Origin: Mycobacterium aquaticum
GTDB lineage: Bacteria > Actinomycetota > Actinomycetes > Mycobacteriales > Mycobacteriaceae
DNA length: 64,000 nt
Direction: 5' to 3'
NCBI RefSeq assembly: GCF_002086485.1
Contig: NZ_MVHF01000029.1
Coordinates: forward strand, 38,726 to 102,725
This document shows, piece by piece, positions 42,380 to 50,337 of the stretch. Position 1 is the stretch's first letter. Each line of letters starts with the position of its first letter. The notes under the pieces were generated by a model. That model had not been told where the DNA came from. It ran no database searches and saw nothing but the letters and a program-made list of their open reading frames with translations. The position numbers and the translations under genes are program-made.

Positions 42380-43624
42380 ATGGCGACCATCGGCGTCATC
42401 GCCATCGGCAGCCGTGGTGACGTCGCGCCGCTGACCGGCGTGGGGGTCCGCTTGCGGCAGGCGGGGCATCGGGTCGTCGTGGTCAGCTACCCGTTGTTCG
42501 GTGAGCTCATCACAGGTTGCGGCCTGGAATTCCGGTCGATCGACGTGGACGACGACAGCGCCGCCGATCTGGCCGATGTGTCACCTGCCGACGCCGTGCG
42601 GGGTCTGGCCGCGTTCCTCTCCCCCGGTGGCATGCGGAAACTGGGCGATCGGGTGCTGACTGCGCTGCGCGACGAGCAGGTGGATCTGCTGATGCTGTCG
42701 CCGTTCGCCGAGTTGGTCGGCCATCCACTCGCCGAGGCTCTCGGTGTGGCCAGCGTCGGACTTCGGTTGCAGCCGTTGTCTTCCACCGCCGACTACCCGC
42801 CGGCCGTGCTGGGATCGTGGTCGGCGGGTGGGCGCGGCAACCGTGCGGCCGCGCGATGGGGCGAGCGTCTGATCGACGGTATATACCGCGGGACTGTCAA
42901 CGGGTTTCGCACGGAATTGGGCCTGCGGCGGGAGTCCACCCGACGGCTGCGGTACGCACGCACCGCATCGCGCTGGCCCATCCTGTACGGGTACTCCCCC
43001 ACGGTGCTTCCACGGCCTGCCGACTGGCGGCCGGGCATCGAGGTGGTCGGCTATTGGTGGCCGCCCCGACCCGCCGGTTGGGAGCCGCCGGCCGAGCTGG
43101 TGCGGTTTCTCGACGACGGCCCCGCACCCGTGGTGGTCAGCTTCGGCAGCACGGTAACCAGTGTCGCTGCGGCCGAACGGGTTTCGCTTCTGGTGCGCGA
43201 CTCCCTGCGTGCCGCCGGGGCCCGCGGCGTGATCCAGTCCGGCTGGGCCGGGCTGACCGCATCGGGGCCTGACGTGATCGGCGTGGGTGAAGTGCCGCAC
43301 GACTGGTTGTTCGCCCGGTCAGCCGCGGTGGTCCACCACTGCGGGGCGGGCACCGCGGCAGCCGGACTCCGTGCGGGCGTGCCCGCGATCGCGGTGCCGA
43401 ACCAGGCCGATCAACCGTTCTGGGCCCGACGGCTCAACACTCTCGGCGTCGCCCCGGCCGCGATCCCGCGCCGTCGGCTGACCGCGGAAAATCTCGCGGA
43501 AGCCATCCGGATAACCTTGTCCGACAGCAGGTTCCGGGACAACGCCGCCGAGCTGAAAGCCCGCATCGACGCCGAGGACGGGGCCGGCCGGGTGCTCACC
43601 GTCGTCGAGGAGTTGCTCGCCTGA
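42380..43624 (+). CDS. GT1-family glycosyltransferase (UGT/MGT-like)
   Basis: 414 residues of GT-B fold. N-terminal IAIGSRGDVAPLTGVGVRLR is the GSRGDV motif of sterol, glycopeptide and macrolide glycosyltransferases. The C-terminal donor site is VVHHCGAGTAAAGLRAGVPA, then IAVPNQADQPFWARRL. It transfers sugar from a nucleotide sugar to a lipophilic acceptor; no signal peptide. Its ATG follows the AtpE-like stop with no gap, so translation is coupled. Acceptor could be a drug, a glycolipid or a sterol; the operon favours a drug. Confidence 0.88.
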   Translation: MATIGVIAIGSRGDVAPLTGVGVRLRQAGHRVVVVSYPLFGELITGCGLEFRSIDVDDDSAADLADVSPADAVRGLAAFLSPGGMRKLGDRVLTALRDEQVDLLMLSPFAELVGHPLAEALGVASVGLRLQPLSSTADYPPAVLGSWSAGGRGNRAAARWGERLIDGIYRGTVNGFRTELGLRRESTRRLRYARTASRWPILYGYSPTVLPRPADWRPGIEVVGYWWPPRPAGWEPPAELVRFLDDGPAPVVVSFGSTVTSVAAAERVSLLVRDSLRAAGARGVIQSGWAGLTASGPDVIGVGEVPHDWLFARSAAVVHHCGAGTAAAGLRAGVPAIAVPNQADQPFWARRLNTLGVAPAAIPRRRLTAENLAEAIRITLSDSRFRDNAAELKARIDAEDGAGRVLTVVEELLA

Positions 43625-43630
43625 CACTGC

Positions 43631-43688
43631 CGAGCAGACATAGGTGTACGCGAACCGCGGCGTGTCGGGGTACCTCCGCGTCTGCTCG
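43631..43688. repeat. 58-base hairpin repeat, copy B
   Basis: Outer arms CGAGCAGAC and GTCTGCTCG equal those of the 41372 hairpin and the total length is the same; an inner AGGT/ACCT pair adds weaker pairing. It begins 6 bases after the glycosyltransferase stop and precedes the end of the convergent GntR gene, so it can terminate both. Confidence 0.75.
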
Positions 43689-43704
43689 CGGAAAGAAAAG
43701 AGAG

Positions 43705-44406
43705 TCAGGCCCGCGCGACGAAGCGGAAACGGTCGCCGCGGTACACCGACCTGGTCCACTCGACGACGCGGCCTGTCTTGTCCCGGCTGGTGCGGTGTAC
43801 CAGCAGCAGGGGCTGCCCGGTGGCGATCCGCAGCAGCTCCGCCTGATCCGGATTGGCCAGCGCGGTCTCGACGGTGTCCTCCACCGAGTGCACACCGCGG
43901 TCGTAGCAATCCCGCAGCGCGGCATACAGCGAACCCTTCTCGGCCAGCCGCGCCTCCAATCGCGGCAGCGCACCGGGCAGGTGTGCCTCCTCGATGGCCA
44001 ACGGCTCCCCGTCGACCTCACGCAACCGTGTGAGGAGATGGATCCGCTCGCCCGGAGCGATCTCCAGATGTTCCGCGACGGCCGGCTCGGCACGTACCCG
44101 CTCCAGCCCGAGGATCTGCGAAGAGGGTTGCATCCCTTCGGCTTTCAGATCGTCGGTGAGGGACGACAACTGCCGGACGTGTACCACCTTGGGCGGCGCG
44201 ACGAAATTGCCGCTGCCCTGGGTACGGCGCAGCACCCCCTCCCCCGCCAACTCCGCCAGCGCCTTGCGCAGCGTGGTCCGTGACGTGCCGAGCTGTTCGG
44301 CGAGCTGGCGCTCCGGGGGCAGCGACGCACCTCGGTCGAGTCCGGCAATCAGATCGGCCAGCGCGAGCTTGACCTGGAAGTACCGCGGCGGGGCAGGTTC
44401 GGCCAT
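43705..44406 (-). CDS. GntR/HutC-family regulator (DasR/NagR-like)
   Basis: 233 residues. N-terminal winged helix (LADLIAGLDRGASLPPERQL, then AEQLGTSRTTLRKALAELAG) and a UTRA effector domain (SLTDDLKAEGMQPSSQILGL). DasR and NagR sense GlcN-6-P or GlcNAc-6-P. It is divergent from the SugI-kinase-deaminase-NagA operon with two matching palindromes between, so it should be its repressor. Confidence 0.9.
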   Translation of the reverse strand: MAEPAPPRYFQVKLALADLIAGLDRGASLPPERQLAEQLGTSRTTLRKALAELAGEGVLRRTQGSGNFVAPPKVVHVRQLSSLTDDLKAEGMQPSSQILGLERVRAEPAVAEHLEIAPGERIHLLTRLREVDGEPLAIEEAHLPGALPRLEARLAEKGSLYAALRDCYDRGVHSVEDTVETALANPDQAELLRIATGQPLLLVHRTSRDKTGRVVEWTRSVYRGDRFRFVARA

Positions 44407-44437
44407 ATCAGTTTTCCCTCACCTCTTGACGGACGAA

Positions 44438-44453
44438 ATTGGTGTATGCCAAT
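44438..44453. promoter_or_regulatory. NagR/DasR-type operator 1
   Basis: ATTGGTGTATGCCAAT: perfect 5-base arms ATTGG/CCAAT and close to the dre pattern (TGGTNTANACCA) of DasR-like repressors. 31 bases upstream of the GntR start. Confidence 0.75.
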
Positions 44454-44467
44454 GTTACCTCCATCAT

Positions 44468-44483
44468 ATTGGCGTATACCAAT
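44468..44483. promoter_or_regulatory. NagR/DasR-type operator 2
   Basis: ATTGGCGTATACCAAT, the second copy, centred 30 bases from the first, which puts both on similar faces of the helix. 41 bases before the SugI start. Confidence 0.75.
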
Positions 44484-44524
44484 CTGACCCCGTCACATTC
44501 ATCCCGCAGCGAGAGGAACCGCAC

Positions 44525-45937
44525 GTGGGCTCTACCGAAACTCGAAAAACCCCGCGGCTCGCGGTGCTGGTGGGGATCGCCGCCGCCAGCGTCGGCGTCA
44601 TCTACGGCTACGACCTGTCCAACATCGCCGGAGCGATGCTGTTCATCCCCAAGGAGTTCGACCTCGACACCGCGGCCGTCCAATGGATCACCACCATGGT
44701 CGTGATCGGTGAGATCGCCGGCGCGATCATCGGTGGCTGGCTGGCCAACCGCATCGGCCGCAAGAAGTCCGTGGTGCTGGTGGCGGTCACCTACGCGGTG
44801 TTCGCGCTGATGTGCGCGCTGTCGGTCTCGGTGCCGATGCTCATGGTCGCGCGGCTGCTGCTGGGCCTCACCATCGGCGTCTCGGTGGTGGTGGTGCCGG
44901 TGTTCGTCGCCGAGTCGTCCCCCGCCGACATCCGCGGGTCGCTGCTGGTGGCCTACCAGGTGGCCACGGTGGTCGGCATCATCATCGGCTACCTGGCCGC
45001 GTACGCGCTGGCAGCATCGGGTGGTTGGCGCTGGATGCTCGGCCTGGCCGCCGTGCCCGCCGTCGTGGTCGCCCTCATCCTGATGCGGATGCCCGACACC
45101 GCCCGCTGGTACATGCTCAAAGGCCGCACCGAGGAAGCTCGCCGCACGCTGCAGATGGTCGAACCCGCCGCCGACGTCGACGCCGAACTGGCCGAGATCA
45201 GCAGGGCATTGCACGAAGAACGCGGTGGGGCGTTCCGCGAGATGCTGCGTCCGCCCTACCTGCGGGCCACCGTGTTCGTCGTCGTACTCGGGTTCTTCAT
45301 CCAGATCACCGGCATCAATGCCATCGTCTACTACAGCCCGAAACTGTTCGAGGCCATGGGTTTCCACGGCAACTTCGCATTGCTGATCCTGCCCGCCCTG
45401 GTCCAGGTCGCCGCCCTGGTCGCGGTGTTCGTATCGCTGGTGCTCGTCGACCGGTTGGGGCGCCGCCCGATCCTGCTCGGTGGCATCGCCATGATGGTGC
45501 TGGCCAACGCCCTGCTGATCGGCGTCTTCGTCGCAGGCGAGAACTTCGGCGGGGCGCTGACGGCTCTCGGTTTCATCGGAGTGCTGCTGTTCACCGTCGG
45601 ATTCACCTTCGGTTTCGGCGCGCTGGTCTGGGTGTACGCGGGTGAGAGCTTCCCGTCACGGCTGCGCTCGATGGGTTCCAGCGCGATGCTCACTTCCGAC
45701 CTCGTGGCCAACGCGATCGTGGCAGGCTTCTTCCTCACCATGCTGCAAACCCTCGGTGGATCCGGCACCTTCGCGGTGTTCGGTGCACTGGCCCTGCTGG
45801 CCTTCGTCTTCGTCTACAAGTTCGCGCCGGAGACCAAGGGCCGCCAGTTGGAGGACATCCGGCACTTCTGGGAGAACGGCGGCCAGTGGCCTGCCGTGAC
45901 CGCCAGCGGCGCCGAGGCCGAGACGACCGGACGATGA
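44525..45937 (+). CDS. sugI: sugar porter MFS permease SugI, probable N-acetylglucosamine importer
   Basis: 470 residues from GTG 44525 (GAGAGG upstream); the long open frame before it is antisense to the regulator. Twelve helices with sugar-porter signatures: GYDLSNIAGAMLFIPKEFDL, DRIGRK-type NRIGRKKSVV, PDTARWYMLKGR, and PETKGRQLEDI at the end. Orthologous in place to Rv3331 sugI. Starts a four-gene overlapping operon for amino-sugar use, so GlcNAc or a relative is the probable cargo. Confidence 0.9.
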   Translation: MGSTETRKTPRLAVLVGIAAASVGVIYGYDLSNIAGAMLFIPKEFDLDTAAVQWITTMVVIGEIAGAIIGGWLANRIGRKKSVVLVAVTYAVFALMCALSVSVPMLMVARLLLGLTIGVSVVVVPVFVAESSPADIRGSLLVAYQVATVVGIIIGYLAAYALAASGGWRWMLGLAAVPAVVVALILMRMPDTARWYMLKGRTEEARRTLQMVEPAADVDAELAEISRALHEERGGAFREMLRPPYLRATVFVVVLGFFIQITGINAIVYYSPKLFEAMGFHGNFALLILPALVQVAALVAVFVSLVLVDRLGRRPILLGGIAMMVLANALLIGVFVAGENFGGALTALGFIGVLLFTVGFTFGFGALVWVYAGESFPSRLRSMGSSAMLTSDLVANAIVAGFFLTMLQTLGGSGTFAVFGALALLAFVFVYKFAPETKGRQLEDIRHFWENGGQWPAVTASGAEAETTGR

Positions 45938-46845
45938 CCTCGGCGGCGGTGCTCGGCCTGGACATCGGCGGCTCGAAGACCCAGGCCCTGCGGGTGGAGA
46001 ATGGCACGGTGGTCGCCGAGGCCCTGGCCGGCAGCGCAAACATCTCGTCGGTAGGTCTCGAAGAAGCCGGCAAGCAGCTCGACGTCATCCTCGACCAGCT
46101 GGGCACCAACGGAATCAAGGCGGTGTGTGCCGGTGCGGCGGGTGTCGAAACGCCCGACGGCGAGGCCCGGCTGCGTGATCTGCTGGCCCGCCGACTGCCC
46201 TGCGCCCGCATCCGGGTGGTGCACGACAGCCAGCTGATCCTGGCCGCCGCAGGCGTCATCGACGGCATCGCCATCATCTCGGGCACCGGCTCGGTGGCCT
46301 GGGGGCGCCGGGGCGATCAGCAGAGCCGGGCCGGCGGCTGGGGCTACCTGCTCGGCGACGAAGGAAGTGGCTACTGGGTGGCCCGGGAAGCGTTGCGGCG
46401 CAGCCTGATCCGCGCCGACCGGGGAGAGCCCGCAGACCGGCTCGGCCAGCAGCTCGCCGCTGATTGCGGCCTGCAACTGCCCGAACAACTACTCGACCAC
46501 TTCTACGCCCAGCCCGACCGGCGGTATTGGGCCGGACGCGCCCGCGTGGTGTTCGAACTGGCCCGCGACGGCGACCCGGTGAGCCGCGACATCATCGACG
46601 CCGCCGCGGCGGAACTGGCCGAGCTCGCGGTGTCGGTCGGCACGCGGCTCGGTTCCTCCGGTCCGGTGGTGCTGGCCGGCGGCCTTGCCGTCCATCAGCC
46701 CGCACTGCAGAAGGCGGTCCGCACCCGGTTGGCCGAACAGCAGTTCACCGACGTCCGCGTCCTCGCCGCCGACCCCGTGCGGGGTGCGGTGGAACTGGCC
46801 CAACGACTACTACTGACATGTGATCCCGAGAAGGAGAAGAAGTGA
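45934..46845 (+). CDS. N-acetylglucosamine kinase (BadF/BadG ATPase family)
   Basis: 303 residues from ATG 45934 inside the sugI stop. The ASKHA fold shows phosphate-1 GLDIGGSKTQALRV, connect/phosphate-2 GTGSVAWGRRG with the GWGYLLGDEGSGYW loop, and adenosine GPVVLAGGLAVHQP. These match GlcNAc kinases of PF01869. It would phosphorylate the unmodified sugar brought in by SugI to GlcNAc-6-P, the substrate of NagA two genes later. Confidence 0.85.
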   Translation: MTSAAVLGLDIGGSKTQALRVENGTVVAEALAGSANISSVGLEEAGKQLDVILDQLGTNGIKAVCAGAAGVETPDGEARLRDLLARRLPCARIRVVHDSQLILAAAGVIDGIAIISGTGSVAWGRRGDQQSRAGGWGYLLGDEGSGYWVAREALRRSLIRADRGEPADRLGQQLAADCGLQLPEQLLDHFYAQPDRRYWAGRARVVFELARDGDPVSRDIIDAAAAELAELAVSVGTRLGSSGPVVLAGGLAVHQPALQKAVRTRLAEQQFTDVRVLAADPVRGAVELAQRLLLTCDPEKEKK

Positions 46846-47894
46846 GCAACCTTGACGCCACCCCCGTGAGCGCCCCCGGCCACCTGATGGCCGCCGAGAT
46901 CGCCGAACAACCGCAGGTATGGCGCCGTCTGCTGACAGAAGGGCTGGACCCGATCCGGGCCGCAGCCGACCGGATCACCCGGGCCGCACCACGTTTCGCA
47001 CAGTTGGTGGCCCGCGGAACCAGCGACCATGCCGCCTTGTACGCCAAGTACCTGATCGAGATCAGACACGGCCTGCCCGCCGGGCTGGTGTCGCCGTCGA
47101 CCGTCACGGTGTACGGCGCGCAGCCCGATCTTCGCGACGTGCTCTACATCGCGGTCAGCCAGTCCGGCGGGTCGCCCGATCTTGTGCGCTCGGTCGAGGT
47201 CGCCCGCGCGCAAGGCGCTCTGACCGTCGCCGTCACCAACAACGCCGAATCCGACCTGGCTGCGGCCGCCGAGATCCACATCGACGTGCTGGCCGGCTCG
47301 GAACGCTCAGTTGCGGCGACCAAGTCCTACACCGCCGAACTGCTGGCCCTGCGCTTGCTGCTCAGCGGTGCCGACGAAGGCGGCACGGAGGCCCTGCCCG
47401 AACTCGGTGAGGCCGTCCTGGCCAGCGGTGAGCAGGTCCGCGAGGTCGCGCAACGCTACCGCTTCGCGCAACGGCTCATCACCACCGCGCGCGGCTACTC
47501 CTACCCCACCGCCCGGGAAGCCGCGCTCAAACTGATGGAGACCTCCTACCTTTCGGCGCAGGCATTCTCGGGCGCCGATCTGCTGCACGGTCCGCTGGCC
47601 ACCGTCGACCCGCAGGTGCCGGTGTTGGCCATCGTGCCCGACGGCGTAGGCGGGCAGGCCATGCTGCCGGTGCTGGAGCGGTTGGCCGAGCGGCACGCCG
47701 ACGTGTTCGGCGTGGGCGCCCCTGCGGCACTGGCCGGGCTGGCCGGTGGCATCGCGCTGCCCACGGTGCCCGACGAGCTCTCCCCGCTACTGGAAATCCT
47801 TCCGCTGCAACAACTTGCCCTGCACCTGGCACTGGCCCGCGGCGGCGACCCGGACCAGCCGCGCGGGCTGCGCAAGGTCACGGAGACCCTGTGA
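46842..47894 (+). CDS. SIS-domain glucosamine-6-phosphate deaminase/isomerase-like protein
   Basis: 350 residues from GTG 46842 (GTGA overlap). Two SIS domains like the isomerase half of GlmS, without the glutaminase: ARGTSDHAALYAKYLIE, SQSGGSPDLVRSVEVARAQG, SVAATKSYTAELLALRL and LMETSYLSAQAFSGADLLHG. Proteins of this form (NagB-II/AgaS type) convert GlcN-6-P to fructose-6-P and ammonia. It fills the place of NagB in the pathway. Confidence 0.85.
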   Translation: MSNLDATPVSAPGHLMAAEIAEQPQVWRRLLTEGLDPIRAAADRITRAAPRFAQLVARGTSDHAALYAKYLIEIRHGLPAGLVSPSTVTVYGAQPDLRDVLYIAVSQSGGSPDLVRSVEVARAQGALTVAVTNNAESDLAAAAEIHIDVLAGSERSVAATKSYTAELLALRLLLSGADEGGTEALPELGEAVLASGEQVREVAQRYRFAQRLITTARGYSYPTAREAALKLMETSYLSAQAFSGADLLHGPLATVDPQVPVLAIVPDGVGGQAMLPVLERLAERHADVFGVGAPAALAGLAGGIALPTVPDELSPLLEILPLQQLALHLALARGGDPDQPRGLRKVTETL

Positions 47895-49051
47895 CACTGA
47901 TCGCGGCGGGCACCGTGGTGGCCGCTGACGGGGTGCACCGGCCGGGCTGGATCGAGACGAGTTCGGACCGCATCATCGGGTGCGGCGCCGGCGCTCCTCC
48001 ACGGCCCGCGGACGCCGAACACCCCGACGCGGTCGTGGTGCCCGGATTCGTCGACATCCACGTGCACGGCGGTGGCGGCGCGTCCTACACCGACGGCGTG
48101 GCCGACGAAATCGTCCGCGCGGCAACGTTTCACCGCAGCCACGGCACCACCACCACGCTCGCCAGTCTGGTCACCGCGTCGCCGGCCGAGCTGCTGCGCG
48201 AGGTCACGGCGCTCACCGAAGCCACCGCTGCCGGTGTGGTCGCCGGGATCCATCTGGAAGGGCCGTGGCTGAGCTCGGCCCGCTGTGGCGCGCACGACGC
48301 CACGCAGCTGCGCGATCCGGACCCGGAGGAGATCAACGCCGCGCTGGCCGCAGCCGACGGTGCCATCCGCATGGTCACCATCGCACCAGAACTGCCCGGC
48401 GGCGACGACGCGATCCGGCTGCTGGTCGACTCCGGAGTCGTTGTCGCAGTTGGCCATACCGATGCCAGCTACCAGCAGGCCCACCGGGCGGTCGAACTGG
48501 GTGCGACCGTCGGCACGCATCTGTTCAACGCGATGCGGCCGCTGCACCACCGTGACCCCGGCCCCGCCATGGCTCTGCTCGAGGACCCGCGGGTCACCGT
48601 GGAACTGATCGCAGACGGTGTGCACGTGCATCGCGCCCTGCTGCGTCACGTCGTCGACTTCGCGGGCGCCGAGCGGGTCGCGCTCATCACCGACGCCATG
48701 GCCGCAGCCGGGCTGGCCGACGGGTCGTTCCGGCTCGGCACACTCGACGTCGATGTCGCCGACCATGTCGCACGGGTGCGTGGCATGTCGACCATCGCAG
48801 GCAGCACGGCGACGATGGACCTGATATTCCGGGCTGCCGTGGACCTTTCGACGTCCGATGCTGCGCTGGCCGCCGCGGTGCAGATGACGGCGACGACACC
48901 GGCCCGCACCGTCGGGCTCACCGATATCGGCAGCATCGCGCCGGGCCTACGCGCCGATCTGGTGGTGCTCGATGCCGACCTTGCCGTGCAGGCCGTGATG
49001 TCGAGCGGTCGCTGGGCGGACCCGGTCAGCCTCGGTTCATCAACGCTGTGA
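47891..49051 (+). CDS. nagA: N-acetylglucosamine-6-phosphate deacetylase
   Basis: 386 residues from GTG 47891, overlapping the SIS gene. Metal and substrate motifs: FVDIHVHGGGG, HLEGPWLSSARCGAHD, GHTDASYQQAHRAVELGAT, THLFNAM and LITDAMAAAG with the catalytic Asp. Removes acetate from GlcNAc-6-P. In M. tuberculosis nagA (Rv3332) directly follows sugI; here the kinase and deaminase lie between. Ends overlapping the convergent nitronate monooxygenase by 26 bases. Confidence 0.94.
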   Translation: MTLIAAGTVVAADGVHRPGWIETSSDRIIGCGAGAPPRPADAEHPDAVVVPGFVDIHVHGGGGASYTDGVADEIVRAATFHRSHGTTTTLASLVTASPAELLREVTALTEATAAGVVAGIHLEGPWLSSARCGAHDATQLRDPDPEEINAALAAADGAIRMVTIAPELPGGDDAIRLLVDSGVVVAVGHTDASYQQAHRAVELGATVGTHLFNAMRPLHHRDPGPAMALLEDPRVTVELIADGVHVHRALLRHVVDFAGAERVALITDAMAAAGLADGSFRLGTLDVDVADHVARVRGMSTIAGSTATMDLIFRAAVDLSTSDAALAAAVQMTATTPARTVGLTDIGSIAPGLRADLVVLDADLAVQAVMSSGRWADPVSLGSSTL

Positions 49052-49871
49052 TGGTCTCTGCGGCGGTCAGGGCCCGGGTCACCATGCCGACCCCTTCGCC
49101 GGCATTGACCGGCGTGGCCCGGCCCGCGGCGTCGACCAGCACACGCTCGGGAATGCTTGAGGGCCAACCGTATCCGGAGGCGATATCGAATTCGGAGGTC
49201 AGCGTCGTCGATCCGGCGCCGGCGGCGAGCAAGGCGTCGCGCGCAGAATCCGGCGTGATCGCTTCGACACACGTGGAGAACGCGGTGCCCACCCACGCCG
49301 CGGCGGCGCCGGCCGCCAGAACCGCCGCCACGCCGCGCGCCGAGGCGATGCCTCCCGCGGCGAGGACCGGTACCTCGACCGTGTCGAGCACCTCGGTCAG
49401 CAGAGGCAGGGTGCCGACGAGCGGCTTACCGTGCCCACCGCCCTCGGCGCCGCGGGCCACCAGCACGTCCACCCCGGCGTCGACGGCGCGGCGCGCCGCG
49501 TCGACCGTGGCAACCTGCGTCGTCACCCGCACCCCGGCGTCGTGGGCCCGCCGCACCCATTCCCAGTCCTCACCGAAGCTCACGCTGAGCAGCGCGGGCC
49601 GGGCGGCCAGCGCCTCGTCGAGCAGCTCGGGTTGGTTGCTCATCACCCAGTGCACGAGGCCGATGCCGAACGGACGGTCGAGGGGGCCGAGCTCGGCGAG
49701 TTCGCGCTTGAGCAACTCGGCCGTCGCGGCGCTGCCCATGCCGATCATCCCGAGGCCACCGGCCCGCGACACCGCCGCGGCCAACCGGCCACCGGCCGCA
49801 CCGCCCATGGGCGCGTTGACAATTGGCACTTCCAGGCCCATGTCGCGCGCCCAGTCGGTAACGATGCTCAC
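49026..49871 (-). CDS. nitronate monooxygenase (2-nitropropane dioxygenase-like)
   Basis: 281 residues from GTG 49871 (VSIVTDWARDMGLEVPIVNA); the frame remains open to 50405 but that is antisense to the guanidine exporter. TIM-barrel FMN features: APMGGAAGGRLAAAVSRAGG, VARGAEGGGHGK, VPVLAAGGIASARGVAAVLA and GAAAAWVGTAF. The GGGHG segment includes the catalytic His of this class. Oxidises alkyl nitronates; its physiological substrate here is not known. Confidence 0.88.
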   Translation of the reverse strand: MSIVTDWARDMGLEVPIVNAPMGGAAGGRLAAAVSRAGGLGMIGMGSAATAELLKRELAELGPLDRPFGIGLVHWVMSNQPELLDEALAARPALLSVSFGEDWEWVRRAHDAGVRVTTQVATVDAARRAVDAGVDVLVARGAEGGGHGKPLVGTLPLLTEVLDTVEVPVLAAGGIASARGVAAVLAAGAAAAWVGTAFSTCVEAITPDSARDALLAAGAGSTTLTSEFDIASGYGWPSSIPERVLVDAAGRATPVNAGEGVGMVTRALTAAETITALMNRG

Positions 49872-49910
49872 ACCGGGCGATGCTACACTCGCGCCTGCCA
49901 GCATCTGGCA

Positions 49911-49953
49911 CCGGACGAGGGTGGCACCGTACCCGGACAGCGACAAGACGGGC
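49911..49953 (+). ncRNA. guanidine-III (ykkC-III) riboswitch
   Basis: The stretch starting CCGGACGAGG, continuing CACCGTACCCGG and ACAAGACGGGCC, follows the class III guanidine aptamer almost base for base as I remember the Thermobifida form. It ends just before GGAGG (49957-49961), the ribosome site of the downstream SugE/Gdx exporter, so ligand binding probably frees translation. TACACT at 49884-49889 is a reasonable -10 element. Confidence 0.88.
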
Positions 49954-49967
49954 CTTGGAGGTTGGCC

Positions 49968-50285
49968 ATGGCCTGGTGGATTCTGATTGTCTCCGGTGTG
50001 CTGGAAGCGGTGTGGGCCACCGCGCTGAGCAAGTCCGCGGGTTTCACCCGCCTGGTCCCGTCCGTGATCTTCATCGTCGCATTGACGCTGTCGATGGGGG
50101 GCCTGGCGATTGCGATGCGCACGCTGCCGCCGGGCACGAGCTACGCGGTCTGGGTCGGTATCGGGGCCGTGCTCACCATCGCCTTCGCGATGCTGACCGG
50201 GGCGGAATCCGCGTCGGTGATCAAGGTGCTGTTGATGCTCGGCGTGGTCGGCTGCATCATCGGGCTCAAGGTCGTCACCCACTAG
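49968..50285 (+). CDS. SMR-family guanidinium exporter (SugE/Gdx type)
   Basis: 105 residues, four membrane helices, ATG 49968 with GGAGG before it. The membrane Glu (SGVLEAVWATALSKSAGFTR) and the MRTLPPGTSYAVWVGIGAVL segment are of the SugE/Gdx branch of small multidrug resistance proteins, which exchange guanidinium for protons. The guanidine-III riboswitch directly upstream makes this assignment strong. Confidence 0.93.
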   Translation: MAWWILIVSGVLEAVWATALSKSAGFTRLVPSVIFIVALTLSMGGLAIAMRTLPPGTSYAVWVGIGAVLTIAFAMLTGAESASVIKVLLMLGVVGCIIGLKVVTH

Positions 50286-50337
50286 CTGCCTCACCGAAAA
50301 CACACCGGCAAGGCCCCGATAGCGGCAGGATCCGGAT

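Noticed and set aside
43994..44524. 177-codon N-terminal extension of SugI
   Set aside because: It overlaps the GntR gene and the operators; sugar-porter homology begins at GTG 44525 with a ribosome site.
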